44,704 nt of DNA from an uncultured Clostridia bacterium. Lineage in GTDB: Bacteria > Bacillota > Clostridia > RUG12999. The DNA is taken from contig CAKVOK010000025.1 in NCBI GenBank assembly GCA_934792465.1, positions 1 through 44,704 on the forward strand. Reading direction: 5' to 3'. Below the pieces are notes generated by a model. It made no database searches, was not told the origin of the DNA, and saw nothing but the letters and a program-made list of their open reading frames with translations. Made by a program: the position numbers and the translations under genes. Numbering within the stretch: the first letter of the stretch is position 1; every line of letters begins with the position of its first letter. Shown in pieces: positions 8,347 to 16,619 of the stretch.

Positions 8347-9396
8347 TTAACCATTATAATTATGTATCATTTCCATAAGCTTGGAAACAATCTCATTTTC
8401 TTTTACTTTGCCGATTATCTCGCCTTTTTTGAACAGCAATCCCTCACCTTTTCCGCAGGCAACTCCCAAATCGGCTTCTCTCGCTTCGCCCGGTCCGTTC
8501 ACGGCGCAGCCCATGACCGCAACCGTGATATTTTTATTTATGTCTGCGGTTTTCTCCGCTATCTCATCAGCAATTTCCGCAAGGTTTACTCTTGTTCTTC
8601 CGCAAGTCGGGCATGATATTATTTCAACGCCTTTTTCCGCAAGTCCGAGAGATTTTAAAATTTCCCGGCCGACTTTCACTTCCTCAATCGGCGAGCCCGT
8701 GAGCGAAACACGTATTGTATCGCCTATTCCCATAGCCAAAATTGAGCCTATACCGACGGAGGATTTTACCGTACCCTTGAATCGGCTGCCCGATTCCGTT
8801 ATACCTACATGAAGCGGATAATCATACTTTGACGAGAACAGCTTATATGCTTCAATTGTTTTGCTGACATCGGAGGTTTTGAGCGATACGGCAATATCCC
8901 CGAAGTCGCAGTCCTCCAGCATTTTTATATGTTTTCCGGCGCTCTCGACTATAGCTTCTGCCGTCGGAGATTTATATTTTGCAAGCAATTCTTTGTCGAG
9001 CGAGCCGCCGTTTACACCTATACGAATCGGCACATTGCGCTCCTTTGCTGCGGAAGCAACCGCCGCAACCCTATCCGCTCCGCCTATATTCCCCGGATTG
9101 AGCCGTATCTTATCCGCTCCGTTCTTTATACTCTCCAGTGCAAGGCGATAATCAAAATGAATATCTGCAACAATAGGTATTCTAATCTGTTTTTTTATTT
9201 CTTTTATTGCCTGTGCGGCTTCCATATCCGGAACGGCAACACGTATTATATCGCAGCCGGCGACTTCAAGTGCTTTTATCTGTGCGACAGTCGCAGCAAC
9301 ATCGCCGGTTTTGGTATTTGTCATGCTCTGCACCGTTATTCTTGCTCCGCCGCCTATAGGTATTCCGCCGACGTTTATCTGTTTGGTTTTCTTCAT
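8347..9396 (-). CDS. ispG: 4-hydroxy-3-methylbut-2-en-1-yl diphosphate synthase
   Basis: IspG (GcpE) is the iron-sulfur enzyme that reductively converts MEcPP to HMBPP, the penultimate MEP-pathway step, in the cytosol. The 349 residues fit the short bacterial form: an N-terminal TIM barrel, then the [4Fe-4S] domain with cysteines C262, C265 (CPTCGR) and C297 (GCAVNGPGE) and the ligand glutamate E304. The ATG is preceded in frame by a stop codon, which fixes the start. The best ribosome site (AAAGGAG) is unusually far away, about 16 bases. The gene lies 27 bp after rseP and is followed directly by a strong terminator, so it is the last gene of this operon. Confidence 0.97.
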   Translation of the reverse strand: MKKTKQINVGGIPIGGGARITVQSMTNTKTGDVAATVAQIKALEVAGCDIIRVAVPDMEAAQAIKEIKKQIRIPIVADIHFDYRLALESIKNGADKIRLNPGNIGGADRVAAVASAAKERNVPIRIGVNGGSLDKELLAKYKSPTAEAIVESAGKHIKMLEDCDFGDIAVSLKTSDVSKTIEAYKLFSSKYDYPLHVGITESGSRFKGTVKSSVGIGSILAMGIGDTIRVSLTGSPIEEVKVGREILKSLGLAEKGVEIISCPTCGRTRVNLAEIADEIAEKTADINKNITVAVMGCAVNGPGEAREADLGVACGKGEGLLFKKGEIIGKVKENEIVSKLMEMIHNYNG

Positions 9397-9423
9397 AATT
9401 TACGACCAGTGACTCCTTTCACG

Positions 9424-10446
9424 TTAGCCTTTCGGCATAAACAGCTTATATATATCGCTTGACGTTACAAAAATCATCAACACTATAAGCAGCATAAAAC
9501 CTATCATATGAATCATTCCCTCTTTTTCCGGAGGAAGCTTTTTTCTTGTAATCATTTCAATTAAAAGGAAGAATATTCTGCCGCCGTCGAGTGCCGGGAA
9601 CGGTATCAGATTGAACACACCGACATTCACGGCAAGCAGTGCAAATATCTGCGCAAGGCTGAAAAATCCGCTTTTCGCCGCAGAACCTATTACTTTTCCC
9701 GTGCCTATAGGTCCTGACATTTCGGTCATTGAAACTCCGCCCGTTACAAGCATCATAAACGAATATATGACAACCTTTATAATAAACACTGTTTGAGCAA
9801 ACGAAAGCTTTATTGCCGCCGGAAGCGTCATATCTTTCTGCGCCACCTGAAAGCCGAGCACATATCTGCCGTCATACTTAACCGGCGTTATCTTAAGGTC
9901 AACCGCCCTGCCGTCACGTTCAACCGTAACGTCAAGCTCCTGCGAGGCTTTTGTCATAGACATAACAAAAGAAAAATCATTAAAATTCCATACACGTTTA
10001 CCATTCACCGCTTTTATTTCGTCACCCACCTCCATAACATACTTTGCGGGCGCATTCGGAATATCATCGGTGAATTTTGCTACTTCAAGGCTGTTGTATT
10101 TCGGCATACTCATGTATATAAACAAGAATACCAAAAGACCCGTAACAAGGTTAAATACAGCTCCTGCAGCCATTACCACAAGCCGTTTCCAAGCCGGTTT
10201 ATTATTAAGCGACCTCGGGTCGTCGGAATCCTCATCCTCCCCCTCCAGTTTAACGAATCCGCCGAACGGGATAGCCCTCAAAACATACAGCGTTTCCTTG
10301 CCCTGTTTTTTGAAAATTGCAGGACCGAATCCTATCGAAAATTCATGCACAAGAACGCCGACGGATTTTGCGGCAATAAAATGCCCGAATTCGTGCGTTA
10401 TTATTATAATCATGAACACCAATACAGTCAATATTACAGTAACCAC
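9424..10446 (-). CDS. rseP: RIP metalloprotease RseP/RasP (site-2 protease family)
   Basis: This 340-residue intramembrane zinc metalloprotease of family M50B cleaves membrane-embedded substrates such as anti-sigma factors and remnant signal peptides. The zinc motif HEFGH (18-22) lies in the first membrane segment. A PDZ-like domain occupies about residues 105-190, and the second active-site motif NLIPFPALDGGR lies in a later membrane segment. The start is GTG, placed six bases after GGGAGG. That ribosome site overlaps the stop codon of dxr three bases upstream, and an out-of-frame ATG overlaps the GTG. Position between dxr and ispG is common in Clostridia. Confidence 0.96.
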   Translation of the reverse strand: MVTVILTVLVFMIIIITHEFGHFIAAKSVGVLVHEFSIGFGPAIFKKQGKETLYVLRAIPFGGFVKLEGEDEDSDDPRSLNNKPAWKRLVVMAAGAVFNLVTGLLVFLFIYMSMPKYNSLEVAKFTDDIPNAPAKYVMEVGDEIKAVNGKRVWNFNDFSFVMSMTKASQELDVTVERDGRAVDLKITPVKYDGRYVLGFQVAQKDMTLPAAIKLSFAQTVFIIKVVIYSFMMLVTGGVSMTEMSGPIGTGKVIGSAAKSGFFSLAQIFALLAVNVGVFNLIPFPALDGGRIFFLLIEMITRKKLPPEKEGMIHMIGFMLLIVLMIFVTSSDIYKLFMPKG

Positions 10447-10449
10447 ATT

Positions 10450-11580
10450 CTACCTCCCGTTATTTCTGACCTCTCGGTCTGTTTCTATCAAATCTTCAAG
10501 TGACGGATTTTTTATAACATTATGTTCCGTCATTGCTTTCTCCACAATTTCGCTTATTTCGCCGAACTTAATTTCTTCATTCAAATATTTTGCAACTGCG
10601 ATTTCGTTTACCGCATTCATCACGCACGGCATACTTCCGCCTGTTTTCATGGCTTCAAATGCCAGTCTTAAACACGGAAAACTTTCCAAATCCGGCTTTT
10701 CAAATGTCAGACTTTGAACTTCAAACAAATCAAGCTCTTCCATACCGCAGTAGCGGCGTTTCGGATATTGCAGCGCATACGCTATAGGAAGCTTCATATC
10801 CGGTACGGAAAGCTGCGCTATGACTGCGTTGTCCTCAAACTGCACCATAGAATGAACTATGCTCTGCCGATGTACCATTACGCATATATCTTCGGGTTTT
10901 ACGCCGAACAGCCAAGACGCCTCTATAACTTCAAGCCCTTTGTTCATCATGCTTGCGCTGTCTACCGTAACCTTTGCGCCCATATTCCAGTTAGGGTGTT
11001 TTAGCGTACTGCTCACCGGCGCATTATAAATTTCATCTCTCGTTTTTCCGAAAAACGGACCGCCGGAAGCCGTAAGCAATATTTTCTTTATCGTATTCGG
11101 ATAACCCTGCAAAGACTGGAACACAGCCGAGTGTTCGCTGTCTACAGGTAAAATTTTCACGTTATTTTCCTTCGCCAGCGGCATTATCACGCTGCCCGCC
11201 GCAACAAGCGTTTCTTTATTCGCAAGCGCTATATTTTTTCCCGCTTTGATAGCCTGTTCCGTAGGCAGAAGTCCGCTTATTCCGACAACCGAAGTAACTA
11301 CCGTATCGGCTCTCGTATCGGCGGCACATTCTATTATGCCTTTCTCTCCGCCAAGCACTTTTATATCGGTATCGGCAAGACTTATTTTCAATTTTTCTGC
11401 CGCTTCCGTGTTTCGCATCGCTATTTTTTCGGGTTTATACTTTCTTGCCTGACGTTCCATAAGCTCCGCATTATTGTTCGCTGTCAATGCACATACTTTT
11501 ATATCATCATTTAAATCGACAACTTCAAGTGTTTGCGTTCCTATCGAACCGGTCGAACCGATTATAGATATATTATTCAT
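10450..11580 (-). CDS. dxr: 1-deoxy-D-xylulose-5-phosphate reductoisomerase
   Basis: DXR converts DXP to 2-C-methyl-D-erythritol 4-phosphate using NADPH, the committed MEP step. The protein starts MNNISIIGSTGSIG, giving the NADPH-binding GSTGSIG loop at residues 8-14. DSEHSA and the MMNKGLEVIEA segment mark the catalytic domain. An ATG 45 bases downstream of the longest possible start is preferred because GGAGG stands six bases before it and the glycine-rich loop then falls at the usual distance from the N-terminus. The length is 376 residues, normal for the family. It lies 57 bp after cdsA, and its stop overlaps the ribosome site of rseP. Confidence 0.97.
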   Translation of the reverse strand: MNNISIIGSTGSIGTQTLEVVDLNDDIKVCALTANNNAELMERQARKYKPEKIAMRNTEAAEKLKISLADTDIKVLGGEKGIIECAADTRADTVVTSVVGISGLLPTEQAIKAGKNIALANKETLVAAGSVIMPLAKENNVKILPVDSEHSAVFQSLQGYPNTIKKILLTASGGPFFGKTRDEIYNAPVSSTLKHPNWNMGAKVTVDSASMMNKGLEVIEASWLFGVKPEDICVMVHRQSIVHSMVQFEDNAVIAQLSVPDMKLPIAYALQYPKRRYCGMEELDLFEVQSLTFEKPDLESFPCLRLAFEAMKTGGSMPCVMNAVNEIAVAKYLNEEIKFGEISEIVEKAMTEHNVIKNPSLEDLIETDREVRNNGR

Positions 11581-11637
11581 CTTTACCTCCAAAACTTCAA
11601 AGGGGCGCAGTTTCACACCTTGCACCCCCTCTTATCT

Positions 11638-12444
11638 TTAATGTATTATCGGTAAAATCATATCCAGAAAATATACTGTCGGCGCAACAAATAAAATGCT
11701 GTCGAACCTATCCAGTACACCGCCATGTCCCGGCATAATCTTACCGTAGTCCTTAATATTCAGCTCACGCTTTACGAGCGATGCCGACAAATCGCCTATT
11801 TCGCCGACAACAGCGGCTATTACAACGTCAACGATTATATTTACCGTATTCAGCTGTATTCCGCCGTAAGCACTTTGCATTATATATTTATAAATAAATA
11901 TTGCAATAACCGAAAACACAACGCCGCCGGCAGAGCCTTCAATTGTTTTTTTCGGACTGAGTTCCGGTGCAAGCTTATGCTTTCCTATCGCCCTGCCCAC
12001 AAAATATGCGCCGCTGTCAGTAATAAATGCCGCTATCAACACGAAAAACAACATTCCGAGTCCGTATTCCCGGCGCAGCATACTCTCTAAATAATGAAAT
12101 CCGAACGATATATAAAGTGCCGAAAACAGTGCCGTACAAATCGTATTAAACTTTATTTCCTTATGCTTAAACACCGCCGCCGCAAAAAACAACATAACAG
12201 CAATGCTTACCGCAATTTCCGTATGCGTTCCGTCAAAAATAACCGCAAGCGTCATCAATATTCCCACAGCGCAAAGTGATTTATGCTTTACAATGCCGAG
12301 AGGTTTATACATTTCGTGCAATGCAATCAGCGCCAGAATTGCAATAACATAGATTGCAATTTTTATATTCATTACGCAGTTCACATAAAGCACCGCAAAA
12401 AGCAGCATAATAGCCACCGCCGCACTTATCAATCTTTCAGCCAT
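11638..12444 (-). CDS. cdsA: phosphatidate cytidylyltransferase
   Basis: CDP-diacylglycerol synthase is an integral membrane enzyme that makes CDP-DAG from CTP and phosphatidate for phospholipid synthesis. The 268-residue protein is mostly hydrophobic segments. It carries the family signature near its C-terminus: SPKKTIEGSAGG, then GDLSASLVKR, KDYGKIMPGHGG and LDRFDS. The ATG follows AAGGAG. The gene sits between uppS and dxr in the conserved order. A small perfect dyad (AGTGCG at 12464-12469, CGCACT at 12475-12480) lies in the 43-bp gap before it, without a U-tract. Confidence 0.96.
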   Translation of the reverse strand: MAERLISAAVAIMLLFAVLYVNCVMNIKIAIYVIAILALIALHEMYKPLGIVKHKSLCAVGILMTLAVIFDGTHTEIAVSIAVMLFFAAAVFKHKEIKFNTICTALFSALYISFGFHYLESMLRREYGLGMLFFVLIAAFITDSGAYFVGRAIGKHKLAPELSPKKTIEGSAGGVVFSVIAIFIYKYIMQSAYGGIQLNTVNIIVDVVIAAVVGEIGDLSASLVKRELNIKDYGKIMPGHGGVLDRFDSILFVAPTVYFLDMILPIIH

Positions 12445-12487
12445 CGCCTTTTCTCCTTAAGCAAGTGCGATAACCGCACTATGTAGT

Positions 12488-13258
12488 CTAAATACCGCCG
12501 AACCTGCGGTTTCTCTTCTGAAAATCAAAAATTGCTCTATCCATATCCCTCGGTGTGAAATCCGGCCAGCAAAGCTTATCAAACCAAAACTCGCTGTACG
12601 CCGCCTGCCACAGCATAAAGTTGCTCAGTCGCTGCTCTCCGCTCGGTCTTATTATTATATCCGGAGGTTCTATCCCTCCGGTATACAAATTATCATCAAT
12701 AAGCTGCTGTGTTATTTCGAGATTTTCACCGTTTTTGATTCTGTCCGCAATTTTTTTCACCGCTGCGGTAATTTCTTCTCTGCCGCCGTAGTTCACGGCA
12801 AGGTTGAGTATCATGCCTTTATTGTCTTTCGTCATTTCCTCAACCTCTGCCATTTTTTCCTGTATATCTTTTCTCAGCGGCTCACGGTTGCCTATTATCC
12901 TTACTTTATTATCCCTGCCGGCGAGTTTTTTATCCGCATCACAGAGATAATCGTACAGCAAATCCATAAGTGCGTCAACTTCCTCTTTCGGACGTTTCCA
13001 GTTTTCTGTCGAAAACGCATATGCAGTCAGCACCTTTATACCTATATTACTGCAATAATCAGCTACCTCACGCAATGTTTCCGCACCTGCGGCATGACCG
13101 GCTTTTCTGTCCAGTCCCTTGGATTTCGCCCATCTGCCGTTGCCGTCCATTATTATGGCTATATGCTTCGGCAGATTATTTTTATCAATCTCAACCTTTT
13201 TTATGAACAGCTGACGCCAACCTGAATGGATACGTTTTAAAAACGATAAATTCTTCAT
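12488..13258 (-). CDS. uppS: isoprenyl transferase (undecaprenyl diphosphate synthase)
   Basis: This cis-prenyltransferase extends farnesyl diphosphate with isopentenyl diphosphate to the C55 carrier used for peptidoglycan and wall polymers. The 256 residues show the signature IIMDGNGRWA with catalytic D38, the FSTENW segment, and RPSGEQRLSNF near the C-terminus. A proline stands where threonine is more usual in that last motif, probably a neutral variant. The start codon overlaps the stop of frr by four bases (ATGA). Location beside cdsA, frr and pyrH matches the conserved Firmicutes cluster and links isoprenoid supply to envelope synthesis. Confidence 0.97.
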   Translation of the reverse strand: MKNLSFLKRIHSGWRQLFIKKVEIDKNNLPKHIAIIMDGNGRWAKSKGLDRKAGHAAGAETLREVADYCSNIGIKVLTAYAFSTENWKRPKEEVDALMDLLYDYLCDADKKLAGRDNKVRIIGNREPLRKDIQEKMAEVEEMTKDNKGMILNLAVNYGGREEITAAVKKIADRIKNGENLEITQQLIDDNLYTGGIEPPDIIIRPSGEQRLSNFMLWQAAYSEFWFDKLCWPDFTPRDMDRAIFDFQKRNRRFGGI

Positions 13259-13809
13259 ATCGCCATTAATTCTTTTTCTTTTGCATCAAGAAGTGCATCA
13301 ACCTTTTTAACGTATTTGTCCGTTAAATCCTGCACATCTTTTTCTGCTGCCTTAATATCGTCTTCCGTGATTTCGTTATTCTTTTTCATTGTTTTGAAAA
13401 TATCCATTCCGTCACGTCTGATATTTCTTACGGCAACTTTTCCGGTTTCTGCCATTTTTTTAATGTCTTTTACAAGCTCTTTTCTTCTTTCTTCCGTCAG
13501 CGGCGGGAAATTAAGCCTTATTACCTTACCGTCGTTATTCGGGTTAATACCCAAATCGGACATATTTATAGCCTTTTCTATATCTTTAAGTACGTTCATA
13601 TCCCACGGCTGTATCACAATCATATGAGCCTCCGGAACGGAAACGCTTGCCATTTGAGTTATGGGAGTAGGGGTTCCGTAGTATTCTACCTTTACCGAAT
13701 CAAGGACAGCCGGATTGGCTCTGCCGGCTCTTACCGTAGCAAACTCGTTCACCAAAGAGTTTATTGATTTTTCCATTTTTGCTTCAATTTCTTTAAGTTT
13801 TTCTTTCAT
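13255..13809 (-). CDS. frr: ribosome recycling factor
   Basis: RRF works with EF-G to split post-termination ribosomes. The 184 residues match the family exactly. Typical segments are FATVRAGRANPA in the N-terminal helix, YGTPTPITQMASV and NDGKVIRLNFPPLTEERRKELVK. The ATG follows a CAGGAGGTAACAAAC site. It lies 15 bp after pyrH and overlaps uppS. Confidence 0.98.
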   Translation of the reverse strand: MKEKLKEIEAKMEKSINSLVNEFATVRAGRANPAVLDSVKVEYYGTPTPITQMASVSVPEAHMIVIQPWDMNVLKDIEKAINMSDLGINPNNDGKVIRLNFPPLTEERRKELVKDIKKMAETGKVAVRNIRRDGMDIFKTMKKNNEITEDDIKAAEKDVQDLTDKYVKKVDALLDAKEKELMAI

Positions 13810-13824
13810 GTTTGTTACCTCCTG

Positions 13825-14529
13825 TTATTTAACTATTGTACCGATTTCCTCACCCATTACGGCCTTTAATATATTTTCCGGGTCGTCAAGTCCGAATACA
13901 CGTATCGGAATATTATTATCCATGCAAAGACTTGTTGCCGTAGAATCCATAACGCCGAGTCCCTGGTTCAAAACATCTATATATTTAAGTGTTGTATATC
14001 TTTTTGCATTCGGATTTACATTCGGGTCGCTGTCATATACCGCATCTACCTTTTTGGCAAGTAAAATAACTTCCGCATTCACTTCCGCCGCTCTCAAAGC
14101 CGCAGCCGTATCCGTTGAGAAGAAAGGATTTCCTGTTCCGCAGCCGAAAATAACCACTCTGCCTTTTCTCAAATGGCTTTCCGCTCTGCCTCTTATATAA
14201 GGCTCTGCAATCTGGCGCATTTCTATTGCCGTCTGCACTCTCGTAGGGACGCCGGAACGCTCCAGTGCGTCCTGCATTGCAAGCGCATTCATAACCGTTG
14301 AAAGCATACCCATATGGTCCGCTCTTGTTCTTTCCATATTCGTGCCCTCTCTGCCTCTCCAGAAGTTACCTCCGCCAACAACCATTGCAACTTCAACGCC
14401 GAGGTTTGTTACTTTTTTTATAACCTGCGATATTTCTTCCAAAACTTTCTGATTAAGTCCGAAACCTTTTTTGCCGGCAAGTGCCTCACCGCTTAATTTG
14501 AGCAATACTCTTTTGTATTTTGGCTGCAT
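13825..14529 (-). CDS. pyrH: UMP kinase
   Basis: This hexameric amino-acid-kinase-family enzyme phosphorylates UMP to UDP. The sequence begins YKRVLLKLSGEALAG, carries VVGGGNFWRG and DHMGMLSTVMNALA, and ends with the nucleotide-binding DPENILKAVMGE segment. I chose the second ATG (14529) because GGAGA lies nine bases upstream of it. The first ATG (14544) has no ribosome site. That gives 234 residues. An intergenic terminator-like hairpin after tsf means pyrH is probably only partly co-transcribed with rpsB-tsf. Confidence 0.96.
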   Translation of the reverse strand: MQPKYKRVLLKLSGEALAGKKGFGLNQKVLEEISQVIKKVTNLGVEVAMVVGGGNFWRGREGTNMERTRADHMGMLSTVMNALAMQDALERSGVPTRVQTAIEMRQIAEPYIRGRAESHLRKGRVVIFGCGTGNPFFSTDTAAALRAAEVNAEVILLAKKVDAVYDSDPNVNPNAKRYTTLKYIDVLNQGLGVMDSTATSLCMDNNIPIRVFGLDDPENILKAVMGEEIGTIVK

Positions 14530-14590
14530 ATAAATAATCTCCATTCTATATAAATATATCGTTCTATTCCCGTTTTAATGCAAAAAAACT

Positions 14591-14632
14591 TTATTTTTAA
14601 AAAAGAGGAACACAGGTTCTGCGTCCCTCTTT
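14591..14632 (-). terminator. terminator or attenuator between tsf and pyrH
   Basis: A 14-bp stem with two G-U pairs and a three-base loop (14602-14632) is followed on the minus strand by UUUUUU. It begins four bases after the tsf stop codon. It would end or reduce transcription before pyrH. Confidence 0.8.
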
Positions 14633-14636
14633 GATT

Positions 14637-15554
14637 TTACTCAGCCGATTTGCCTGCCATTTTTTCAACTTCAGCCGCAAAGTCATCTTCACGTTTTTCA
14701 AGACCTTCACCTTTTTCAAAACGTACATATTCTTTGATTTCGATTTTTCCGCCGATTTCTTTACCTTTTTGGTCAAGGTATTTTTTAACGCTCAAATCGC
14801 CGTCTTTGATGAATTCCTGGTCAACAAGGCAAACTTCCTGATAGAATTTGTTTATTCTTCCCGCTATCATCTTTTCTACGATATTTGCCGGTTTGCCTTC
14901 GTTGAGTGCCTGCTGTGTAAGAATTTCTTTTTCTTTATCAACAACTTCTGCCGGAACCGCTTCACGGTTGAGGTACTGTGCCGAAGCCGCAGCAACCTGC
15001 ATGGCAATATCTTTTCCTGCTTCCGCAAATACGTCGCCTTTTTCGCCCTCAACGTCAAAGTTTACCATAACGCCGATTCTGCCGCCGCCATGGATATATG
15101 TTACAACATTACCCTCGTATCTTGCGAATCTTCTGATTGTCATGTTTTCGCCGATTGTAAAGATTTTTTCTTTCAGAATCTCATCAACTGTTTTGCCGTT
15201 GCCGTAGTCGAGTGCTTTAAGAGCATCAACGTCTGCCGGATTCTTTTCCGCAACAATTTTTGCAAGTGTTGCAACAAAAGATTTGAATTCGTCATTCTTT
15301 GCAACGAAGTCTGTTTCCGAGTTTACTTCTATTATACTGCCTACTGTAGAATCAGCGTTTACATATGTGTCAACAATACCCTCTGATGCTATTCTGCCGG
15401 CTTTTTTAACTGCCTTTGCAAGACCTTTTTCTCTCAAAATCTCAATTGCTTTATCTTTGTCGCCCTCTGCCTCCGTAAGCGCTCTTTTGCAGTCCATCAT
15501 TCCACAGCCTGTCATTTCTCTGAGCTCTTTAACCGCTGCTGCTGTTATATTCAT
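14637..15554 (-). CDS. tsf: translation elongation factor Ts
   Basis: EF-Ts is the nucleotide-exchange factor for EF-Tu. The 305 residues begin with the UBA-like helix segment VKELREMTGCGMMDCKRAL and carry the core motif SETDFVAKNDEF that contacts EF-Tu. The two later subdomains show no truncation. The ATG follows a CGGAGGAATTTTAA site. It is the second gene of the rpsB-tsf pair, but strong hairpins lie both before and after it, so its expression can be set separately from rpsB and pyrH. Confidence 0.97.
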   Translation of the reverse strand: MNITAAAVKELREMTGCGMMDCKRALTEAEGDKDKAIEILREKGLAKAVKKAGRIASEGIVDTYVNADSTVGSIIEVNSETDFVAKNDEFKSFVATLAKIVAEKNPADVDALKALDYGNGKTVDEILKEKIFTIGENMTIRRFARYEGNVVTYIHGGGRIGVMVNFDVEGEKGDVFAEAGKDIAMQVAAASAQYLNREAVPAEVVDKEKEILTQQALNEGKPANIVEKMIAGRINKFYQEVCLVDQEFIKDGDLSVKKYLDQKGKEIGGKIEIKEYVRFEKGEGLEKREDDFAAEVEKMAGKSAE

Positions 15555-15598
15555 TTAAAATTCCTCCGTTTTCTTAAATTTCAACCCTTTTTTTCATT

Positions 15599-15632
15599 AA
15601 AAAAGGCTGTAACAGATTTTCCTGTTACAGCC
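15599..15632 (-). terminator. terminator or attenuator between rpsB and tsf
   Basis: A perfect 11-bp stem (GGCTGTAACAG at 15605-15615, CTGTTACAGCC at 15622-15632) with a six-base loop is followed on the minus strand by UUUUUU. It lies in the 113-bp gap between rpsB and tsf and should attenuate read-through. Confidence 0.85.
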
Positions 15633-15667
15633 ATTGTTTCAGGCTCTTCCGGAAAATCCGGTCTTAA

Positions 15668-16396
15668 TTATTCAGCTTCTGCTTCGGATTCTTCCTCTTC
15701 AGCTGCTGCTTCGTTGCCCTGTCTGCCCTCAAGAATTGCGTCTGCCATTGCGCCTGCGATAAGCTTTACGGCACGGATAGCATCGTCGTTTCCGGGGATT
15801 ACATAATCAACCTCGTCAGGGTCACAGTTTGTATCTACAATTGCAACTACAGGTATGTTAAGTCTTTTTGCTTCCGCTATTGCAATTTTCTCTTTTCTCG
15901 GGTCTACAACGAACATAGCTCCCGGAAGTCTTTTAAGGTCTTTGATACCGCCGAGGAATTTCTCGAGCTTATCCATTTCGCCTTTTAATTTGCTTACTTC
16001 TTTCTTCGGAAGTAAATCAAACGTTCCGTCTTCTTCCATTTTGTGAAGCTGTGTAAGTCTGTCGATTCTCTTTCTTATTGTTTTGAAGTTTGTGAGCATA
16101 CCGCCGAGCCAACGATTGTTTACATAGAACATATTAACTCTCTGTGCTTCTTCTTTTATAGCGTCCTGCGCCTGTTTCTTTGTGCCTACGAAAAGCACGT
16201 CCTGACCGTTTGCCGCAACTTCACGAATGAACGAATATGCCTCGTCCACTTTCTTTACGGTTTTCTGCAAATCTATGATATAGATTCCGTTTCTTTCCGT
16301 AAAAATATACTCTTTCATTTTCGGATTCCATCTGCGAGTCTGGTGACCGAAATGCACACCTGCTTCAAGCAGCTGTTTCATTGATACTGCTCCCAT
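15668..16396 (-). CDS. rpsB: 30S ribosomal protein S2
   Basis: S2 binds the 30S head/body junction. The 242-residue protein begins with the family motif MKQLLEAGVHFGHQTRRWNP, contains NNRWLGGMLTNF and PVVAIVDTNCDPD, and ends in an acidic Glu/Ala tail. The ATG follows CGGAGGTGTTTATAA. A consensus-type promoter lies 120 bp upstream and leaves a leader of about 110 nt with a possible stem, so an autoregulatory leader is possible. It heads the translation and isoprenoid gene run. Confidence 0.98.
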   Translation of the reverse strand: MGAVSMKQLLEAGVHFGHQTRRWNPKMKEYIFTERNGIYIIDLQKTVKKVDEAYSFIREVAANGQDVLFVGTKKQAQDAIKEEAQRVNMFYVNNRWLGGMLTNFKTIRKRIDRLTQLHKMEEDGTFDLLPKKEVSKLKGEMDKLEKFLGGIKDLKRLPGAMFVVDPRKEKIAIAEAKRLNIPVVAIVDTNCDPDEVDYVIPGNDDAIRAVKLIAGAMADAILEGRQGNEAAAEEEESEAEAE

Positions 16397-16439
16397 TTAT
16401 AAACACCTCCGGTTTTATTCCTCCACCTTGCGAAAAATT

Positions 16440-16483
16440 TACCGAAAAACCCGCGGGAGCAACCGCATGGCACCGCTTCGGTA
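16440..16483 (-). promoter_or_regulatory. possible structured leader of rpsB mRNA
   Basis: TACCGAA (16477-16483 on the minus strand) can pair with TTCGGTA (16440-16446), enclosing a GC-rich 30-nt stretch with inner GCGG/CCGC pairing. It lies between the mapped promoter and the rpsB ribosome site, where ribosomal-protein leaders usually are. I do not recognise a named S2 leader family in it. Confidence 0.35.
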
Positions 16484-16515
16484 TATACAAGATGTGTGTA
16501 TTTTTCAACTATCCT

Positions 16516-16544
16516 ATTTTACCACAAAATAATAAAAAATGCAA
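16516..16544 (-). promoter_or_regulatory. sigma-A promoter of rpsB
   Basis: TTGCAT (16539-16544), a 17-bp spacer and TAAAAT (16516-16521) on the minus strand. The predicted leader is about 110 nt. The rest of the 223-bp gap between the alarmone synthetase and rpsB is AT-rich, with no clear terminator after the alarmone gene. Confidence 0.7.
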
Positions 16545-16619
16545 GAAGATTTTGAAAAATTGTAAATTAATTATAACAGCGTTGCACTTCTTTACATTTT
16601 TTTATGTATTTTGCACAAT

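Noticed and set aside
12640..12665. RPSGEQRLSNF in uppS as an inactivating change
   Set aside because: Only the threonine of the usual RTSGE motif differs. The arginine, serine, glycine and glutamate and all other signature residues are intact, so loss of function is unlikely.
14631..15386. Long plus-strand open frame antisense to tsf (251 codons)
   Set aside because: It has no ribosome site and a composition biased to Phe/Tyr/Cys. It mirrors the codon pattern of the real tsf gene on the other strand. Many similar mirror frames exist opposite dxs, the rel gene and the large secreted proteins.
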